64,000 nucleotides of DNA from Amaranthus tricolor. Its lineage: Eukaryota; Streptophyta; Magnoliopsida; Caryophyllales; Amaranthaceae. Positions 1-12,478 of this stretch are shown piece by piece. Below the pieces are notes generated by a model. The model had not been told where the DNA came from. It ran no database searches and saw nothing but the letters and a program-made list of their open reading frames with translations. The translations under genes were made by a program, and so were the position numbers. Positions within the stretch are counted from its first letter, which is position 1. Each line of letters starts with the position of its first letter. Location of the stretch: assembly GCF_026212465.1 (NCBI RefSeq), contig NC_080050.1, forward strand, positions 32,173,570 through 32,237,569. The letters run 5' to 3'.

Positions 1-11
1 TGGTGTGTCAC

Positions 12-132
12 GAGATTGTGGACCTGAGTTACGTGGAGTACAGCGAGGTTTAGAACGGTAGCGAACTCTGCAATAAAAGCTGAGATGATTAGGAACGAAA
101 ACTGAGATTGTGGACCTGAGTTACATGGAGTA
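12..132. repeat. 29-bp direct repeat, two copies 92 bp apart
   Basis: Bases 12-40 and 104-132 are the same 29-mer with a single mismatch (g/a). The two copies lie at the left edge of the window, so the full repeat unit may extend outside it. No coding function is seen. Confidence 0.8.
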
Positions 133-2411
133 AATTCTAAGTAAACGGTGATTTGGTCATGAAAAATAATCAGGGAGAAAAATTAGCAGCAGAAAACTGC
201 ACCATTTTTTACAAGAATTGACACTACACTGTTGTTAACAAAAACAATATGATATGTTTCAAATTAAAAGATTCAAGTTTTTATTGCTGATATTATACAC
301 AATATAATACATTTTTATTAATTTGTAGCCCATAAAGTTAAGAAACATATTGCTGAAACAGCTGAGACCGCAGCAGCAAAGGCAACAAAAGCGCAACAAT
401 CATGCAGGAAAAAATTGACAGCATTTTCTAACAAAACTTTCTCCAAAAAATTCCAGATATTAAGCAAGGCAGCAAGGGGTTAGTTTAATTGTTATGTCTT
501 TTGGTTAAACATTACATTGTATTACCCCCAATGCCCCTAGAATGGCTTCCACCTAAGGGGGTCACAAATGCATGCAGTAATACCCTTTTTATAACAAAGG
601 TCAAAGAGGTAGTAACCCTTGATTTCTAATTGCAAACATTATATGTTGGTTCATATACAAAAGATACACACATGGACTAGTAAGTATGAAACAGTTTACT
701 TCAGTTTGTTGTACTAAACTTTCATTATTAGGTTTGCCCATAGTGCTTTATCCCAATGAGTTTGCCCCAAAGAACTTAGCAATCTCTCGCAAGGAGAGTA
801 GAAATGAGACATTCTCAGATTCTCAATGAGAAGAGGGGGTACACTTTAGATGTTTTGACAATTCACATGGCATCATCCAATGATACAAGTCAAGGGTAAG
901 AATCAACGACACACTAAGTTGACGATCTTTTACTCTAAAAGCATCTATTTCTAGGTTTCCTTGAAGAATGTGCTACGTCACATCGAGTAAATCCTTGAAG
1001 CTTCCACCATTTATCAAGACTACCGAGGGTTCTTGTAAGTTGTGGCCAGCGCAAGTTTATAAGAATAAATTACATATTAATTGCATTTCGGCAACATTAC
1101 ATAAGATAAAATTTGTTTTGTTAAGTGATAGCGGAAATTTTCACAGATAAGTCACCAATATTAACCTCATCACACAAGAGAAAGGAACCTCAAGAACAAC
1201 CCTGACTTGATGGTTGTATATTTTAGAATAAACCATCAAGTTAACTTGTAGTCTGACGATGTTACTCTTCAAACATCAAGTATAATTAATCTCACTTTGA
1301 TTGCAACATAACTACGATGTCTCCATATTATTATTAACTCCAGAGTCCTTAACCCCTAAATGAAAATTTCTGAAATAGAAGAACAAGCTAACCTTAATCA
1401 CGCAAAACACCATTTTAACTTTCACCAATCAAACAACTATACTATCAAATCCTCCAACTAAATACTAGTCTTAAGTGCTCACCAGCAACTAAGAAATCTC
1501 ATTACCAACGACCAGCTCCTGACTGCAGAAACAACGAAATTGAAAACACAGCCATCAGTGGCTTTCTAGCTGGACACCCACACAAGACCAGATTACAGAA
1601 CTATCCAAGTAAATAGTTAACTACACCGTTCAGATTCCATAATTATCCTAGTAAATAGTTATATACATCACTATGACTCCCTATGTAGAGAGACATCCAC
1701 ACAAGAAGAGATTAAACAAATTGTTGAGTTATATACCACCGGTTCTCCCTTTGTAGTAACTTTAGATAAACATCAACACTAATCACGAATTATCCTGATT
1801 TAATACACCGTCATGACCAGTGTTTGGCGGCTAATTTACTTTTTTGATTCGCGATTCCCTCAATATGTAAACGCACAACATCGACCATAATCAAGTTTTT
1901 ACTATTAGCAATCCGCTAGAAAATCAGCAAATAGGTGACACTATATCAACATTCAACACCCTACCTCCTCTAGTAAGGACCAGCATTATCCGTTTTAATT
2001 ACGCCACCAAGACCATCCCTCCCTTTGTAATGGCCACAATCATATTCAACAAGTAAATAAAAGTATTTTGCAGTTTCAATTCGAGCATATATGAACTCAT
2101 TTTTATAAGTCAATTTCCGAAAAATGTTGAAGCTAATACAGCGAAATAAAATGCAAAACAACCGAAAAATTGGAATTGAATTATAATATACAAAGTTGAT
2201 TTAATATATAACTAATTAGTTGGTCGCGATTCAGATTAAATAGAGCAAATGAGCAAAAAGCTCAGTCACTTTGAGAACATAAAATACAAAAAAGTGAAAA
2301 AAGTTCGTAATCCAGCACAGATAAAAAGAAATATAATCAATTAAAGGAACTTTCAATAAAATATAATAAATTCAATCAAAATGGCGAAGGAGAAATTTAT
2401 AGGAAACTTAC
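133..2411. other. Spacer or intron left of the first minus-strand exon
   Basis: This stretch is probably intron of the minus-strand gene whose first exon is at 2412-2704, but I could not place a second exon with confidence. An open minus-strand reading at about 307-440, ending in TAA, encodes a hydrophobic alanine/valine-rich tail and is the only exon candidate. Around 1575-1700 a partly duplicated segment is visible (shared words CCACACAAGA and AGTAAATAGTTA). No RNA gene or complete transposon was recognised. Confidence 0.3.
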
Positions 2412-2704
2412 GAAGGGGAAGCAAAAGGTGAAGAAGGCAAAGCATGTCTTCGAACTGTACGCGCAATAGTAGAACGCGAACTCTTCTTCCGATCAAACTG
2501 CCGCCATTTTTCGTTCTTTTCTCCATGCATAGTATTTCTTGAAACATCTGAGTTCGAGGAAGAACAGCAAATAATTCTACACTTTTTTCCGAACTCGAAG
2601 CGTCCGCAATGGACTCGAAGGAATGAAACGTCGTCGTGGAAATCACCACGAAGCTTTATGCTTAAAAATGGTGTCGTAAATCCACCGGCGGAACTTGCCG
2701 CCAT
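2412..2704 (-). CDS. First exon of a probable plastid-targeted protein (partial gene)
   Basis: On the minus strand an ATG at 2704 opens 97 codons that run into a textbook splice donor, GTAAGT at 2411-2406; the in-frame TAA belongs to the donor, so the exon ends after two bases of codon 98. The N-terminus starts MAASSAGG and is rich in Ser, Arg and small residues with few acidic residues early on, as in chloroplast transit peptides. The leader upstream looks like a plant 5' UTR (it contains TTAGGGTTTCTAGAG), and a TATATAA box sits near 2985-2995 in the same orientation. The rest of the protein is not recognised and I cannot name the family. Later exons lie in 1-2411 or outside the window. Confidence 0.55.
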
Positions 2705-2983
2705 TATATTATACCGTTTTTTTCTCTATCTCTTCGATAATCTCTCAGCTTGAATGTCAATTTCAATGAATCGATTACAAATCTAAAAAACCGCAATGAA
2801 ATTTGTTACAATATCATGTAATTGATTGCTTTATTTATGAACAATGTTAATCTCTAGAAACCCTAAGTTTGAGAAATGTAGAAAGAGAAATGGCGAAATT
2901 AGTTTTCGAGAGTAAAGATTTGAGCTCGAAGTTAGAGAGAGAAAAAACGAAGGACAGAGAGGTTTTTTCGTTAATGTGAATGT

Positions 2984-2996
2984 GGGTTTATATAGA
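2984..2996 (-). promoter_or_regulatory. TATA box for the gene at 2704
   Basis: The plus strand reads gggtttatatagaaag, so the minus strand carries CTATATAAACCC, a strong plant TATA box about 285 bp upstream of the ATG. This leaves a long 5' leader, which may contain CT-rich regulatory sequence. Confidence 0.5.
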
Positions 2997-5865
2997 AAGG
3001 AAAAAGAGCGAAAATGAGGAAAAAATAATTAGAAAAAAAACAGAGAATATAATGAGGTGGAGAGAAGAAGAAAAATGGTCTGCGTTTCGAGACATTTTAT
3101 CGAGTCACATTTGACGCCGCTCGAAGAGAGAGGTGGTAACTTGCTAGGGCATTCAAGAAATCCGTGGCTGTAAGCCTGTAAATATGTTTCCAAATTAGAC
3201 CTACTGTTGATGTGTGAGTTTCTTAAAAAAAAAAAATTTTTTTTTTTCAAATCAAAATTATCAAAATAAACTTGACGCTTTTTGAAAGTACTTTCTAAAA
3301 CAAGTGTAAATTAACATCACATCAACACAAATTTATAAAAGAATAATCGTAATTAATACTTATAGCAATGTTGATATCTCCTAATAGTCTAGTGAAAGAT
3401 TTCTGTCTTAGGGTTAAGTGACATAAACAGACTCCTAACCAAGATTGGTTCATTACTAAACTCCAGTTGGTGGACCTACATATTTTAGGCTTATACTCAG
3501 TTATAAAAAACACATAGCTAGATTTATCTATAAGAGACTAAGCGTAAGTTTCCAATTTCTAGAGTATCATATTAAGAAGAGGACAATAGATAACATCATT
3601 AGGCTTTGATATATGTATGATGAGCTATATAGAGAGTTCTTTGAAACTCCTTTGAGCGTATCGTGTATCATGTATCAGCACATTGAACGATTATGTCATG
3701 GGGGTGGCAGTTTATTTGTTTAGGAGTAGCAGTCAAATATCAATACCTTTTACATGTCATGGAGTGAGATTACGATTATGTTGCACGATGTTTTAAAATA
3801 AAAAAATATTTATTACGATAAAATTACAAGTCGCATAAATTGTGTAATTGGATCAAGTCAAGTTGCACATTTTATACGACTTACAGTTTTAAAAAAATTA
3901 CAAATTCAGTGATAATCTTGAAATCGTTATTTACCTCAAGATTTTAGGATTGAATTCACCATCCATATTGTTTCAATATTAAAATTTAGTTGATAGAGTT
4001 TGTTTTAGAAAGAATGTGAAGAGAAAAGAATTATGAGCAATTTTAGAAATTTAATAAAAAAACGTGGCGATACAATAAAAAAGATAGCGATGAAGATTAA
4101 TGCTCTATTTTTTTTCTCATCTTTTTTCTATAAAATTATAAAACTATCCATCTAATTAATTTTTTTATTTTATTCTTTGAATACTAATGTACTCTTTATT
4201 ATTCCCTATTTGTTGAATATATTGTCACGCTTTTCTTATTAGTTGGTCTTTTTTTGCTTTCTTAATGTTATACTTTTCTTAAATACATCTCCACCACATT
4301 CTTTAAAATATCTATCAACTATTTTTAATGTGCGAAATTAGAAAGTAGTTTTTTTTTAAGGGTTGTATATAAAAAAGAATATTATATTTAATTTATAGAA
4401 TTATTTAATATTGCTTTTGCTTTGAAAACACAAACATTTAACTATACTTTATTATTTAATGATTTATTATTTCTTAGGAAGTTAAAATTATTATGTAAAA
4501 TATAAATTTTTTTTCAATTTAAAATTTAAAATTAAATGCTAAAAAAAATTTATTATTTTATGTAGAGTACTTTTACCTATTTTTATTAATTCTTAATAAA
4601 GGGTAGACAAGTACTAGTGAATATTACTTCTATAGTTCTATATTATAAAAATAAAATCGAGTAGGTGGAAATGGAATTGGAAAGAGGTGAGACGAGTCAG
4701 CAGAGGAGTATGACAATCTCAGGGGCGACTGATTATTAAACCGTACACGTGAGCATTTGTCGGCGTGACTCCTCCCAGCTGCTTTGGCATTCATACGACT
4801 AAAATTGTAAAAGTCTTCCATAAACTTAGTTTATATTATTTTCATATGTACCAATTTAAAAAATATAATTATTTTTAATAATTATACTTATTCATAAACA
4901 TACTTATTTTAATAATTTTAACATTTTTTAAAATTTACACACACTAAAATAGCGTAGATTAAATTCATACAAGACTTAATTGCTCAGTTTTAGTTAATTG
5001 CTGTTTCTCTGATTCTCTCCGTCCACTCTTCCACTCTTCTTTTTATACGTGGCTCCAACTAATCGGTCTTTTGTGGAGGTTATTCTTGTTGCTGCATATG
5101 AATACAATACAGGCATCTTCACAGCACATTTTGTTGCAATTTTCAAGAATCAATTAACTAATGACGAGTAAATAAAAATAATAGCCACTTTATTTGTTCT
5201 ATTAATTTTGCCCTAAGGCAATCAATAAGAAAATTAAGAAAAATAAATAAAGTGATATATTATTAGAGAGTAGAAATAATTGGATGAGATGAAAATATTA
5301 CTTAAATATGTAAATGAGAATAAAAAAAGTGTACATCACGATAAAATTAAAAAGAATAGAGTAATTAAAAAAAACAAAGTAAATTTAACGAAACCGTGAA
5401 AATATACCAAATATCACTAGTACCCTTTTTATGTCACTCTTAGCTAGTGATATACTCCCTTAGTTCCTCTTATCTATGTCCCACAAAGTTTTCAACAGTT
5501 ATAAAATAATGGTTGTTTTTTAAGAGATAAGGTAAAATGATATATTTTGTGAAAAAGTTTGAGGAAATATATATGAATGAAATGAAAGATTAGAGTTGGT
5601 CCTGAGGGTCGATTAAGGGGGTGCCGTTCATGATCACAATCAATGCCTAAATAATAGAAATTTTGTTTGCTAAATGACCTATCCAAAAAATTTAAAGAAA
5701 TATTGAAGAAGTAGCAATGTCGTACTAGTAAGTGTTGGATAAGTAAGTGACTCCATTTTCTCATTCTTCATGATCATAAATCAACTTTTTACTAGAGAAG
5801 AGAAACTTTCAAGATACTAAATGATGGATTTAATGATGTTCTACATTAATTTTGTGTTTTCAATT
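2997..5865. other. AT-rich intergenic spacer with MITE fragments
   Basis: No gene is supported here. Short open frames on the minus strand (for example 4630-4821 and 5492-5764) have no recognisable domain and atypical composition. A Stowaway-like start is seen at about 5456 (tactcccttagttcct), without a matching right end, so it is probably a truncated MITE. Confidence 0.5.
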
Positions 5866-7445
5866 GATATATACCTCTGTTTAAAAACAAAAGCGATGTG
5901 CAAGTATGCGGGAATTATAGAGGTATCAAACTTCTAAGCCACACAATGAAATTTTGGGAAAGAGTGATAGAGAGGAGAATTAGACAGGAAACGGTGATTA
6001 GAGAGAACCAATTCGGTTTTATGCTAGAAAGGTCAACCATTGAGGCAATTCATGTTTTGAGGAGACTGATGGAGAAATATAGGGAGTGAGAGAAGGATCT
6101 GCATATGGTGTTCATTGACTTGGAGAAAGCGTATGATAGCATACCACGACGTGTCATCTGGGATAGCCTCAAAGCTGGAGGTATTTCTTCAGTGTACATT
6201 GAGGCTATACGGGATATGTTTAACAGAGTTTCAACTAACATTCAAACACAGGTAGGGATAACAGAGCCTTTTCCGGTTAAAGTTGGACTATATCAGGGAT
6301 CGGCTCTAAGCCCTTTCCTTTGTACTGTCATTATGAAAGAGATTTCTAAATCTATTTAGAAGACGATACCGTGGTGCATGCTATTCGTTGACGACATAGT
6401 GCTGGTAGCAGAAACTAAAGAAGAGGTTAGTAATAAATTGGATGAGTGGAGGGAAGCTTTATAAGGTAAAGGGTTGCGCATTAGTCGTATGAGGACCGAG
6501 TATTTGCGCTGTGACTTTAGTGGGACATCACCGGTAGGAGAAATAGAGGTGTCCATTGATGAAGCAGTTGTTAAAAGTACGACCAAGTACAAGTATTTGG
6601 GATCGATCATTCAAAGGGATTGGGGAGATTGACGGAGATGTAAATCATTGTATACAAGCGAGTCGGCTCAAGTGGAGAGCAGGCACCGCAGTGCTATGTG
6701 ATAGAAAATTCCTAATCAAGTTAAAAGGAAAATTTTACCGAGTGGCAATCAGGCCTGCTCTACTATATGGGAGCGAATGTTGGCCTATAAAGAAGATTTT
6801 TGAACATAAGATGAAAGTTACAAAAATGCGTATGTTGAGGTGGATGTCTGGGCACACATTGATGAATCGAATTAGAAACCAAGAGTTTAGAGACAAACTA
6901 GAGGTAGCCCCTATTTCTGGAAAAATGCACAAAAATAGATTGAGGTGGTTTGGACATGTGCAGAGAAAGATTTTTGCCACCCCTGTGATGAGGGTAGAGC
7001 ATTATAGTAGAGGGTAAGAGGAGTCAAGAAAGACCTAGGAGAACTTTGGATGAGCAAATAAAAGTTGACTTGCATGAGTTAAACCTCTCTGAGGGCCTGA
7101 CTAGGGATAGGGGTAGTTGGAGACGCTATATCCATGTTTTAAACTACTTATTGTCCTCTTAAATTACCTTTTGGTGTTCTTGCCATCTTGCTTCTCTCGT
7201 TTCTTTTATTATTAGTTTTTTTTTCTTTTATTTTGTAGTTGGTTCTAGTTATTTATTTTATTTATATGCATTTAATTTATCTTTCCCGTGTAGCTACGTC
7301 TCTTCATCATTCTCAAGTCGGAGGACTCCTTTGGCTGCTCTCTTTTATGGGTATGAGTTGTCGCCGTCCTTTCCTCCCCGGACCCTATCCATAGTTCTTC
7401 TATGAGTGGGATACACTGGGTAGGATGATGGTGATGCTAATGATT
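5866..7445 (+). mobile_element. Decayed RTE-clade non-LTR retrotransposon (LINE), 5'-truncated
   Basis: Translation recovers reverse transcriptase block by block, broken by stops and frameshifts. The fragments are: NYRGIKLLSHTMK and an RENQFGF block (5890-6090), FIDLEKAYDSIPR (palm motif A, about 6112), YQGSALSPFL (about 6291), the catalytic FVDD at about 6382, and a thumb/C-terminal region with LKYYLG-like and RWFGHVQR motifs (6556-7017). These are the signature of plant RTE elements. The 5' half with the endonuclease is missing. The 3' end is typical: a pyrimidine-rich UTR, then gggtaggatgatggtgatg, the degenerate ATG/TG tail of RTE. Stops such as TGA at 6088 and TAG at 6358 show it is dead. 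Confidence 0.85.
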
Positions 7446-9801
7446 TTAGAAATTTTATAAGAGGGTCCTATATATTTTTATTTGACTTGGATCCATAAAA
7501 GGTTAGGACCAACACTTAGAAAAAATAACTAAACAATTTTGATAACAATTTTAGAGAGAAAAAGAAATGAAAGAAGGGGAAGGAAAGAGAAATAGAATGT
7601 AAACTTTCAATGTTTATTTAGAAGGAAGGGAAGGAAATGAAAGGACAATATGCGTTTTTCTTCTACTCTTTTCACCTTTATAAAGATTGCAACCTTAGCA
7701 AATTTTATACATGTATTTTTTCTTTTAAATTCCCCTCCTTCCTTTTAAATATTCAACCATGGATCTTTCATCTCTTCAAATCCCTTCCTTTTATTTTTCT
7801 TCATATAATTCTATTCAAACACAATATAAATGTCTAGATAAGAATTAAAGATATAGTGTGAATCATTATAAAAAAAAATAGTAACTTTAGTGGGACGGAT
7901 TAAAAATGAAAAATGTTGCAAATGAACCCAATTGAACAAACAAATAAAAGTAACAAATAGATATTTGTGGGCTATACCGAAGTGGGTCACGTGGTGTGAT
8001 GTGTTGGGTCGTGTTTTCCATTTTCAAACAATGGCTTGCGATCCAAACGCAAAGTCATTTATTTTTGAAAAATTTATCCAGAATAATTTAACTTTTTATT
8101 GATTTTTTTTACAATAATCTCAATTTTTGATTAAATATAAATAAACCCAATTATAAGGGGTGCTTGCAAAGAATGCACCAAGGTAATCCCTTACTTATAC
8201 AACAAGTCATTTTGCCTAAAAAATAGAAAAATAAATACAAAACTAAATTATAAAAAAATTTAAAAATTGAAAATAATTAAAAAGAGAGATTAAACTAAGT
8301 TTATTTTTTTATTTTAACTTTTAATTTTAAATACTTTTGATTTTTATTTTATTTTATTTTTTTTAGCAAAATAACATGCAAAAAAGATCACCATTTGGGC
8401 AACAATGTTTGTAGGTAAGGGACCCTAAAATTAGAATTATTAATGCCTAATCAAAAGGATTAATGTAGAAAATTTTTTTAAAAATTCAATTATTATAGCC
8501 TATATGTAATTTTTCCTTCATTTTTTATGAATCGAAACTCGTATTCGAATCTGAATTCAGAATTTGACACTTTGACGCGACTTCAATAGAATTTTAAACC
8601 CATAACCTTGAAAATTTAGTTTATTGGTTTTATAATTATTTTATCGTATTGCACATAAAAGGTAATTACGTGTCAGTTCCTGATGCATTTGATGACATGG
8701 CAAATGGATATGCTATATTTGAAAAAGTAGTATCTGACGTGTTAAACAAAAGCTAGAAGAAACAGACATGGTGAAAAATGATGCCACGTGTCAGGGGTAG
8801 AATAAATAAAAGATTCAGGAAATATAAACATGTGTTGTTGAACGAGGAAACCAATTGTTGATTCTTCCACTTTAGGAGTATATTTCAAGTTTTGGATAAG
8901 ATTTACTTCTATTATGACTCACCATCTGTTTTTCTGTTTCTTCTTCATTATCATAAATCTTTTTCTTTGATGGCAACAACTTCATGTACATTTTTGTATG
9001 ACCTCTCTATTAAGTTGAGATGTTCACATCTATATGAACACAAGGCCAACTTTTGATGTGTGATTGTTAAGATTTTAAACAATTTTCTTTAGATCTTGCA
9101 TCTATCGGGAGTTTTTGTATTTTTATAGGTAGGTTAAGTAATCCATACTGATAAAAAGAATATAAATTAACCTTTTTTATGTAGGTGGTAATGATCGAAT
9201 TCTCTATCATAAAAGTCAATATATTATATTAATCCATGATTCTCAATTCAATGTCAATCTATTATATTAATCCATGATTCTCAATTCAATAAAAATATTA
9301 AGCAGGAACGCCAATTGATTTTAAACTATAACCTTGATTTGTGGGTCTAAATTCGTCTGCACGATAATAAACCCATGATTTTTTTTATCATTGTTAACAA
9401 TCATTCTTTGTTTCTTTAATAATAAAACAATTAATAAACTAGTTTATTTAATAAAAATTTATAGAAATAAACGTCTAAAATAAACAATTAATAAAAATTG
9501 CCAGTCTTAATATGTTTAATTAATTTAACTTTAGATAGTCAAACAATTTAAGTTTATACAAGTTTACATTAATAACTAACATAAATCTAAATATTTGGAA
9601 ACTGATTGGGTAGGAATGGGAGGCCTGCACAAGTGAGTTCTGCAAAAGTAAGCAGCGTCTCAACTCGGCTAGCCTATTCCCCTTCCAAAAATTAATTGCG
9701 CACCATATTTTTGGTTAGACGCTGCGGTCAGTTCTCACTGCCCGCTTTGTTTTCCTTACTCATTAGTTTAAGGCAGTGAATTTATAATGTCAAACTTTTA
9801 C
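7446..9801. other. Intergenic spacer, with a GA-rich MITE-like segment
   Basis: About 7500-7835 has a GA-rich left part, a pyrimidine-rich right part and an end reading ctattcaaacacaat, like the fold-back MITEs at 51.3 and 55.3 kb. A 38-bp tandem duplication lies at 9215-9290. No gene is recognised. Confidence 0.4.
9215..9290. repeat. Two-copy tandem repeat, 38-bp unit
   Basis: Copies 9215-9252 and 9253-9290 are directly adjacent and differ at one base (tcaatA/tcaatC). Such near-identity means a recent slippage or unequal-exchange event. Confidence 0.9.
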
Positions 9802-10080
9802 TTATACCCCACAAAGTATTCTGCCATCAGCTTTTCTTTCGATGTGGGATTCCTTTTTATTTTTCTTCCAATTTTTTTTCACTTCCACTGGCTCCAGTTT
9901 ATTATTATTCCTTTCAAGTTCCAACTCACCTTCTTTTATGGCTTCATCATATTCTTTCCCTAGAAGTCTGACGCTGCCTAGCTGATGGTACGCCATCATT
10001 TTTTGTGTATAATCCTTTGCAGCTTGCACCAAACGTTCCAAGAATAGCACAGTTGTATCCCATCTAGCGTCAAGGCTCAT
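9802..10080 (-). CDS. Hypothetical 92-aa protein, TPR-like fragment
   Basis: A minus-strand frame of 92 codons begins MSLDARWD and contains AYHQLGSVRLLGKEYDEAI at about residues 30-48. The spacing of Y, L, G, Y and A resembles one tetratricopeptide-type helix pair. The C-terminal half is very rich in Lys, Glu and Asn. An in-frame stop lies five codons before the ATG. The composition is much more protein-like than other short frames nearby, but I recognise no family and cannot see flanking exons. It could be a small gene, one exon, or a captured gene fragment in a repeat-rich area. Confidence 0.3.
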   Translation of the reverse strand: MSLDARWDTTVLFLERLVQAAKDYTQKMMAYHQLGSVRLLGKEYDEAIKEGELELERNNNKLEPVEVKKNWKKNKKESHIERKADGRILCGV

Positions 10081-10384
10081 GTAAACTGTTCCTCATTAGC
10101 TTTTAGCCAAGCAGTCCGAAGACTTCTACATCAACTTAGCATTTAGGTAACTATGTCTAATTGGGTCGACCCATTATATATTTTTTAAAATATTATAAGT
10201 AGTCATTAAAAATAATGTAAGTAGATATTTAAGATATTAAAAGTGGGCACTAAGGATACGGTAATGTAAGTAGGCATTAAGAATACAACAAGTAAGTATT
10301 AATTTTAAATGAATTAGGCTTGAAACACTTCTTTGAAAAAGGACGGTCTCTCAAGAGACTATTTGTTGTTGAATATTAATCCTG
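10081..10384. other. Short AT-rich spacer
   Basis: It holds simple diverged repeats (taagtaggcattaa-type words) and a GGTCTCTCAAGAGACT motif near 10347. No gene is seen. Confidence 0.4.
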
Positions 10385-11033
10385 GGCATTTGGTGCCGTC
10401 ATGTCGAGATTGAGAAGTGTGTCGAGGTCCGCAAGCAGGTTGGGTTGGATGATCGGCTATTCATACTACGGTTCCCCAAACATCTATATTTGTGCTGAGG
10501 CTTTCTCTTCATTAATCTCTAATGTTGTTCTTAGGGATGATATTCATGGTGTTCATGTTTGTAGGCGCTCTTAGAATCTAATATCATAAGTACGTATGAA
10601 ATAGTTCAGGTCAAGAGTTAATCTAAGCAAAATTGAAATGTCTTTTAACAAAGGTACTCCTCGAGCGACGAAGGTTGCTCTTGTTGGGTAAATGGGTGAA
10701 TGAGGTGGATAGGCATGCTAAATACCTTGGGTTGCCAACTATTATTGAGAAGTCAAAAAAGGTTATCTCTTCATGTATCAAAGATCATATTTTGGGGAAC
10801 ATATTTGGTTGAAAGGGGAGACTTCTTCTTGGGTAGGCAAAGAGATTCTCATTAACTCCAGGCTATTCAAATGTATATGATGAGTATTTTTCGTATCCAA
10901 GACAGTATTCTTGATGAGAAACGGAAAATGCACTAGCACAATGGTAGAACATCCATCATACTTAAGCAAGCATAGTAGTTCTACTTTTATGTTGTCTTAT
11001 CTTGCTGCTTAAAGAAAACCTTTGCTGTCAAGA
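10385..11033 (+). mobile_element. L1-type LINE relic with part of the reverse transcriptase deleted
   Basis: Reading frames recover CAEAFSSLISN and RDDIHGVHVCRR (10490-10575), then VNLSKIEMSFNKG (about 10617-10655) and VDRHAKYLGLPTIIEKSKK (about 10706-10760). These are consecutive blocks of plant L1-type reverse transcriptase. Between the first two blocks an active element has the F/YADD catalytic loop; here only about 45 bp remain, so the active site is deleted. Later residues are interrupted by several stops. This is a small, old fragment with no visible target duplication. Confidence 0.75.
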
Positions 11034-12349
11034 GTCAATAAAAAAAACCTTTTATTATTATATGGATTAGATCAGAAACAGTAGATTCGTTAATTTCACC
11101 CAAGTGAGAGCCACTTAAACAGATTGTTGTAATGTGTTGTGCCCCTCATACATTTTGTATGTCAACTTCCATCACAGCGCTAAATTAGAAATACACGGAC
11201 TTAAATTATATCTAAATCATGGTATGGCTTGATTAAATAGAAAATGGTAAAGTAATGTTTGTTAAATGTATTTTTATTTTATTTTTTTGGATATTGGTGT
11301 CCTATGATATCTCAACGAACAATTTGAAGCTCAAATAATTCCACATTCTCAAAATATTGTGATAAAATTACTATTTTTTCTCGCAATATTTTTTATTTAA
11401 GCTCGAATTTTATAAAGTTATATTAAAGCTAAGAGAAACTAAGACTTATGATTTATCTAATCTCCGACATAGATGAATAACTAAATGTCTATTGATATGG
11501 AAGGAGATTACTTCTCGAGTTTCCTCAACTAATTATGCTTTTATGTGTGCATACGAAAACAGGTGAACGGCTGAACCACACTAGCTCAGCCGCACCACCC
11601 AGGGTGGTGGCCACATGAAAGCAAGCATTTACAGCCAGGGGCTGGAGCACACCAATACAAGCGAACACCATCATTAAGACAGTTGAGGGTCGTCTGCACC
11701 CTTCTCCTTGGTGGGGGGCTTCAAAATCTATTTTCGGAACCTCACTTGATGAAGCTGATTTCTTTGAATATTCTCAATCAGAATATAAGGAATCAATTCG
11801 AAGTTACTGCATGAATCATTCAATACGTTAAGAACCATTATAAAGATAACAAACTAATAGTCGATCAGTAAGGTCAATTACAAAAAGCCATCTCAAACAT
11901 ATAGCCACTTAAACAAGCTCAATACAATACAACTACATAAATTGAAGTATTCAGTTCAGCCAAAAATGCACAATGGCGGCCGTCTGCCAGTTTGACGTCA
12001 GGATTAAATATCGTACATTTTCCAAAGGCGAGGGAAGCACAAAAATGTTGCCTAAATCCAGAAAATGGAAATCTTTTATCGGATTAAGAATTAAGACACT
12101 GTCATCAACTCGTCTTGAAGGATTACGGAAAGGATTGATGATAAACGATTGTCAACTTATTGAGCACATGGACTCTATATAAGAAGCTTCACAAATCAAA
12201 TCCTTTTAGTAAAACGCATCATCTCAGTTTGATTTTTCTCAGCACATGAGCAGCACATAGAAAACATTTTAAAAAACGCCTGGAGACGAGGAATAGATGC
12301 AGATGGCAAGGAACTTCCTGCAAACAAAACACCACAATACATAACAAGA
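11034..12349. other. Downstream flank of the EIPR1-like gene
   Basis: No gene was recognised. A relatively GC-rich block at 11560-11720 contains a 17-bp palindrome (11593-11609, CACCACCC A GGGTGGTG). It has no coding signature I can identify. Confidence 0.35.
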
Positions 12350-12478
12350 ATTTTTTTTTTCGGGGTGTAAAACGGGCAAGAGGGATAGGGGGAATTGATC
12401 TTTGTAGGGTGAAAGAATCAAACCCCTATCACAAGGGTGCAATGGAAAACCTTCAACCGCTAGGCAAACCCAGATTTT
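12350..12478 (-). mobile_element. tRNA-derived SINE with perfect target-site duplication
   Basis: On the minus strand the element has a pol III A box TTGCCTAGCGG (12467-12457) and a B box GGTTTGATTCT (12424-12414) at tRNA-like spacing. A pyrimidine-rich body follows, and it ends in CCCCG plus an A-run (plus-strand T-run at 12351-12360). Both sides carry the perfect 10-bp duplication CATAACAAGA (12340-12349 and 12479-12488). It lies about 170 bp downstream of the EIPR1-like stop codon, in the same orientation, so it may be part of that gene's 3' UTR. Confidence 0.85.

Noticed and set aside
350..480. Plus-strand Lys/Ala/Thr-rich open stretch (AETAETAAAKATKAQQ)
   Set aside because: No start, splice signals or family match; it is the complement of the hydrophobic minus-strand candidate exon, which is itself weak.
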